NCBI RefSeq assembly: GCF_017355915.2
Contig: NZ_JAFEUV020000010.1
Span: 62,001 to 126,000, forward strand
Length of the DNA stretch: 64,000 nucleotides
Source: Telluribacter roseus
GTDB taxonomy: Bacteria > Bacteroidota > Bacteroidia > Cytophagales > Spirosomataceae
Direction: 5' to 3'
Made by a program: the position numbers and the translations under genes. Under the pieces are notes generated by a model, which saw only the letters and a list, made by a program, of their open reading frames with translations, was not told the origin of the DNA and made no database searches. Of the stretch, positions 62,584-64,000 are shown piece after piece (position 1 is the first letter of the stretch; the number at the start of each line of letters is the position of its first letter).

Positions 62584-62679
62584 TGCTTTACTTGATTACC
62601 TTTTACCATACCTAACCATGACAAAATATCTTAGGCTGGATGGCTTCCCAGCCGGTGAAGGGGTTGTTCAGGGAGATAA

Positions 62680-63639
62680 TTAAAATACTATACCATTCGG
62701 AGCGTTTATTTTCTTTGGGAAATTAATATCCCCCCACTGCTCTTTTAAGTTGGTCTCGATGGTAAGACTAAGGGCTGTCAATGGTACATCTTCAATACGG
62801 TTTTCGAAGGGGTCTTCGGAGCGCTCTCCGATCAGGTCCAGGCACAGAAAGACGAATGAGATCAGAACCGACAGGGGTATACTCGCCCAGCGAAGCTCCT
62901 CAACAAACACAAAGGGTAAGAGTGAGGCATGAATAAATACAAAGACCCGGGAGAAAAAGCTATACTGACGAAGAAACGGAGTGTTTTTGATCCGTTCGCA
63001 GCGCCCCTGTATGTTGTTGAATTCAATGAGCGTCTGCTCTAACCTCATGAACCTAAAGTCTGACAACCAGCCCTGTTCGAAAGCTATTTTCATGTCTTTT
63101 CCTTGCTGTTCGAGCAGGTAGTTAGGGGGGTTATTCATATGCGTGAATACTTCATATTCTTCGGGTGTAAGAAAAGCCTTAGTATCCGAATACTCATTGG
63201 GCTCCTCGTATATCTCTTCCTGCCACTGTTTGTTATAAACGTGTTTTTTGCGGAGGAACACCCGCAGAGCGTGTACAAAGGCTATATGACGATACACCAT
63301 GCGGTACTGTAGCTCTTTGACTTCGCTAGCCTGCTGAAGATTCTCCGGAATGATCATAATGATCACTTCACGTGCCCAGGCCCGGCTGTAGTTTACCAGC
63401 AGTCCCCATATTTGCCGCGCTTCCCACCACCTGTCGTAGGCATTGCTGGTCTTAAAGCCAAGGAAGATGGCCAGTGCTGTACTTAACGCAGTGATGGCTG
63501 TAAATGAAAGATGTAATCGCCATACTTCGAAATAATCGTGCAGTAAATAAACCAGAACAGCCAGGGTAATATAATAGGTCAGGCTTTTCCAGGTATAATG
63601 GAGAATCACGCCCCATTTCAGATTTCTACTTACAATCAT
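62680..63639 (-). CDS. Bestrophin family ion channel
   Basis: A 319-residue inner-membrane protein of the bestrophin/UPF0187 family, pentameric anion or cation channels. Features are the transmembrane start (LAVLVYLLHDYFEVWRLHL), the conserved GFKTSNAYDRWWEARQIWG block near residue 60, and the C-terminal GERSEDPFENRIEDVPL motif near 275 that ends family members. Ion choice cannot be told. It is divergent from the partial lipoprotein gene. Confidence 0.93.
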   Translation of the reverse strand: MIVSRNLKWGVILHYTWKSLTYYITLAVLVYLLHDYFEVWRLHLSFTAITALSTALAIFLGFKTSNAYDRWWEARQIWGLLVNYSRAWAREVIIMIIPENLQQASEVKELQYRMVYRHIAFVHALRVFLRKKHVYNKQWQEEIYEEPNEYSDTKAFLTPEEYEVFTHMNNPPNYLLEQQGKDMKIAFEQGWLSDFRFMRLEQTLIEFNNIQGRCERIKNTPFLRQYSFFSRVFVFIHASLLPFVFVEELRWASIPLSVLISFVFLCLDLIGERSEDPFENRIEDVPLTALSLTIETNLKEQWGDINFPKKINAPNGIVF

Positions 63640-63813
63640 ACTTACTTATAGAACAATACAGCCTTTTTAACCAACTCCCCTTTGTATTGTTCATGGCGGC
63701 TTCAACACCAGCAGCAGATTCCTGAATTAATCTAGGCTTTTCATCCGTCCATACCAGATAACTATCCTTTTGCCATTATTCTTAACTCTTTTTGAAGGGC
63801 GAAAGCTAATTTT

Positions 63814-63851
63814 GGCTACAACTTTGCAAAGACAGAGTTGAAGTTGTAGCC
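63814..63851. promoter_or_regulatory. Inverted repeat upstream of a lipoprotein gene
   Basis: An 11-base perfect inverted repeat (GGCTACAACTT/AAGTTGTAGCC) with a 16-base loop ends 18 bp before the ATG at 63870. TAATTTTG, which fits a Bacteroidota -7 box, ends on the first base of the repeat. An operator or 5'-UTR stem is likely. Confidence 0.5.
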
Positions 63852-63869
63852 AATCCTCGTTAAAGTAAA

Positions 63870-64000
63870 ATGAACATTCGGAGTTTGCACTTGCCCGTTA
63901 TTCTATTGTTCCTCATGTTGTGCTTTTCGTCCTGTACCTGCGAAGATGTGTACTTGGGGGAAATCAAGCTCAATGGTCAGCTTGATCAATTTGTGCCTGC
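63870..64000 (+). CDS. Lipoprotein, N-terminal fragment at window end
   Basis: 43 codons are visible: MNIRSLHLPVILLFLMLCFSSC, a lipoprotein signal with lipobox, then TCEDVYLGEIKLNGQLDQFVP. The gene runs off the window, so its function cannot be judged. The frame is open and preceded by an inverted repeat and possible promoter box. Confidence 0.75.
   Translation, partial: MNIRSLHLPVILLFLMLCFSSCTCEDVYLGEIKLNGQLDQFVP

Overview
The window is chromosomal DNA of a member of the Bacteroidota, most likely of the order Cytophagales (Spirosoma/Dyadobacter-like). This is inferred from the gene set: bacillithiol deacetylase BshB1, OmpA/PD40 and DUF349 proteins, DUF5018 lipoproteins, cytochrome-c PVC-type dehydrogenases with Gfo/Idh/MocA enzymes, lipoprotein signals, and a general lack of strong Shine-Dalgarno sites. 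No species is claimed.

Region 1 (1-12.5 kb) is a sugar-catabolism locus. A minus-strand cluster runs Gfo/Idh/MocA oxidoreductase, lipoprotein cytochrome-c dehydrogenase, xylose-isomerase-like TIM barrel and SDR. Near it lie a second, paralogous Gfo/Idh/MocA gene cut by the window edge, a GntP permease, a stand-alone MreB, a DinB protein and a GH5-like glycosidase. Region 2 (12.5-31.5 kb) is mostly housekeeping: a response regulator, KptA, a three-gene set ending in a secreted TPR-caspase protein, an exonuclease, a Tle1-like DUF2235 lipase, tRNA-Thr with a partial duplicate, a DUF349 protein, PdxH, BshB1, an M23/LysM peptidase, TrxB, an OmpA-family protein, QueE, an MpaB-like protein, a phosphoglycerate-mutase-fold phosphatase and MnmE.

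Region 3 (31.54-60.08 kb) is a genomic island of about 28.5 kb inserted exactly at the 3' end of mnmE. The last codons of mnmE are repeated at the far side (16 identical bases, 18 of 19 counting one synonymous change). A tyrosine integrase and an HTH gene sit beside the left end, followed by a replication-like module (excisionase-type HTH, RepA-like ATPase, DUF6371 primase-like protein) containing iteron-like repeats. The cargo is a stack of defence genes in one direction: a Type III-like Mod/Res pair, a 72-residue protein, a DndD-like SMC ATPase and a DndE-like/HerA fusion ATPase. These are followed by a Septu-like ATPase plus HNH pair, then McrB and McrC. A TPR/cold-shock-like protein and a frameshifted DNA/RNA non-specific endonuclease lie near the right end. 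The best candidate for an under-described system is the five-gene block at 41,883-49,949. It joins Type III restriction-modification parts to DndD/DndE-HerA parts although no dndA, dndB or dndC is present.

Region 4 (60.1-64 kb) resumes the chromosome. It holds the displaced mnmE terminator, two small hypothetical genes, a quinone-oxidoreductase-like MDR enzyme, a bestrophin-family channel and the start of a lipoprotein gene.
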